Origin: Candidatus Magasanikbacteria bacterium RIFOXYD12_FULL_33_17
GTDB lineage: Bacteria > Patescibacteriota > Patescibacteriia > Magasanikbacterales > UBA922
Assembly: GCA_001783255.1 (NCBI GenBank)
Contig: MFRB01000108.1
Location: 593 to 5,719, forward strand
Direction of reading: 5' to 3'
DNA length: 5,127 nucleotides
Part shown: in pieces, positions 5,037 to 5,127 of the stretch
Numbering within the stretch: the stretch's first letter is position 1
How the letters are laid out: each line of letters starts with the position of its first letter
Made by a program: the position numbers and the translations under genes
Notes under the pieces: model-generated
What the model saw: only the letters and a program-made list of their open reading frames with translations
Database searches by the model: none
Told to the model about the DNA's origin: nothing

Positions 5037-5127
5037 AATTTCTAATTTAAAACTTTATAAATCAATTGCAAATAAGAATTTTTTAGTTTATTTACTTTTT
5101 GCAAATTCAGAGCTTTGATATTTTGCA
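5037..5127. promoter_or_regulatory. Upstream region of the minus-strand pair with TTGCA repeats
   Basis: This AT-rich 91-nt stretch precedes the 236-aa gene. TTGCAAAT occurs at 5066-5073 and 5099-5106, and a third TTGCA sits at the window end (5123-5127). On the minus strand a TATAAA (5059-5054) could be a -10 box 17 nt before the start codon, but no matching -35 was found at normal spacing. The promoter is therefore presumed, not located. Confidence 0.3.

Noticed and set aside
5054..5059. TATAAA on the minus strand as a -10 box for the 236-aa gene
   Set aside because: No reasonable -35 hexamer lies 15-19 nt upstream on that strand, and such hexamers are frequent by chance in AT-rich DNA.

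Overview
The window reads as a stretch of low-GC bacterial chromosome, most likely from a Patescibacteria/CPR (Parcubacteria-like) lineage. This placement is an inference from three things: the AT-rich, lysine/asparagine/isoleucine-rich coding; a protein with two CxxC-x17-CxxC zinc ribbons, a domain I associate mainly with candidate-phylum genomes; and an isolated GC-rich 20-bp perfect palindrome (CCTGCCTGCCGGCAGGCAGG), which from memory is a recurrent intergenic repeat in such genomes. Genes end in TAA or TAG with no in-frame TGA, so nothing suggests the UGA=Gly code of Gracilibacteria/Absconditabacteria. No tRNA, rRNA, CRISPR array, insertion sequence or prophage gene was seen.

Layout, left to right. 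(1) 1-1443, plus strand: an ABC-F type twin-ATPase protein, open at the left edge and missing only a few N-terminal residues. (2) 1444-1744: a 300-nt intergenic region holding the GC palindrome, an intrinsic terminator, a cluster of AAGTAACT-like direct and inverted half-sites, AT-rich TAATATTTGT direct repeats, and a near-consensus sigma70-type promoter (TTGACA, 17 nt, extended -10 TATAGT). (3) 1745-2431: a 228-aa basic protein with RGG repeats, two zinc ribbons, a short predicted helix and a lysine-rich tail, followed by its own terminator. (4) 2564-3439: a RimK-like ATP-grasp ligase of unknown substrate, then a 55-aa highly charged small ORF (3478-3645). (5) 3657-3691: a long bidirectional terminator where the plus-strand genes meet a convergent minus-strand pair. 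(6) 3693-5036, minus strand: a 236-aa protein of unknown function followed, 6 nt later, by a HAD-superfamily hydrolase; they are probably co-transcribed.

The plus-strand genes look mostly like separate transcription units, each closed by an intrinsic terminator, rather than one pathway operon. A translation/RNA theme is possible for the first two (an ABC-F ribosome-associated ATPase and an RGG/zinc-ribbon putative nucleic-acid binder), but the terminator and strong promoter between them argue for independent expression. The least ordinary parts are the RGG/double-zinc-ribbon/Lys-tail protein with its repeat-rich promoter region, and the ATP-grasp ligase beside a tiny Lys/Glu-rich ORF. Nothing here proves a new system.
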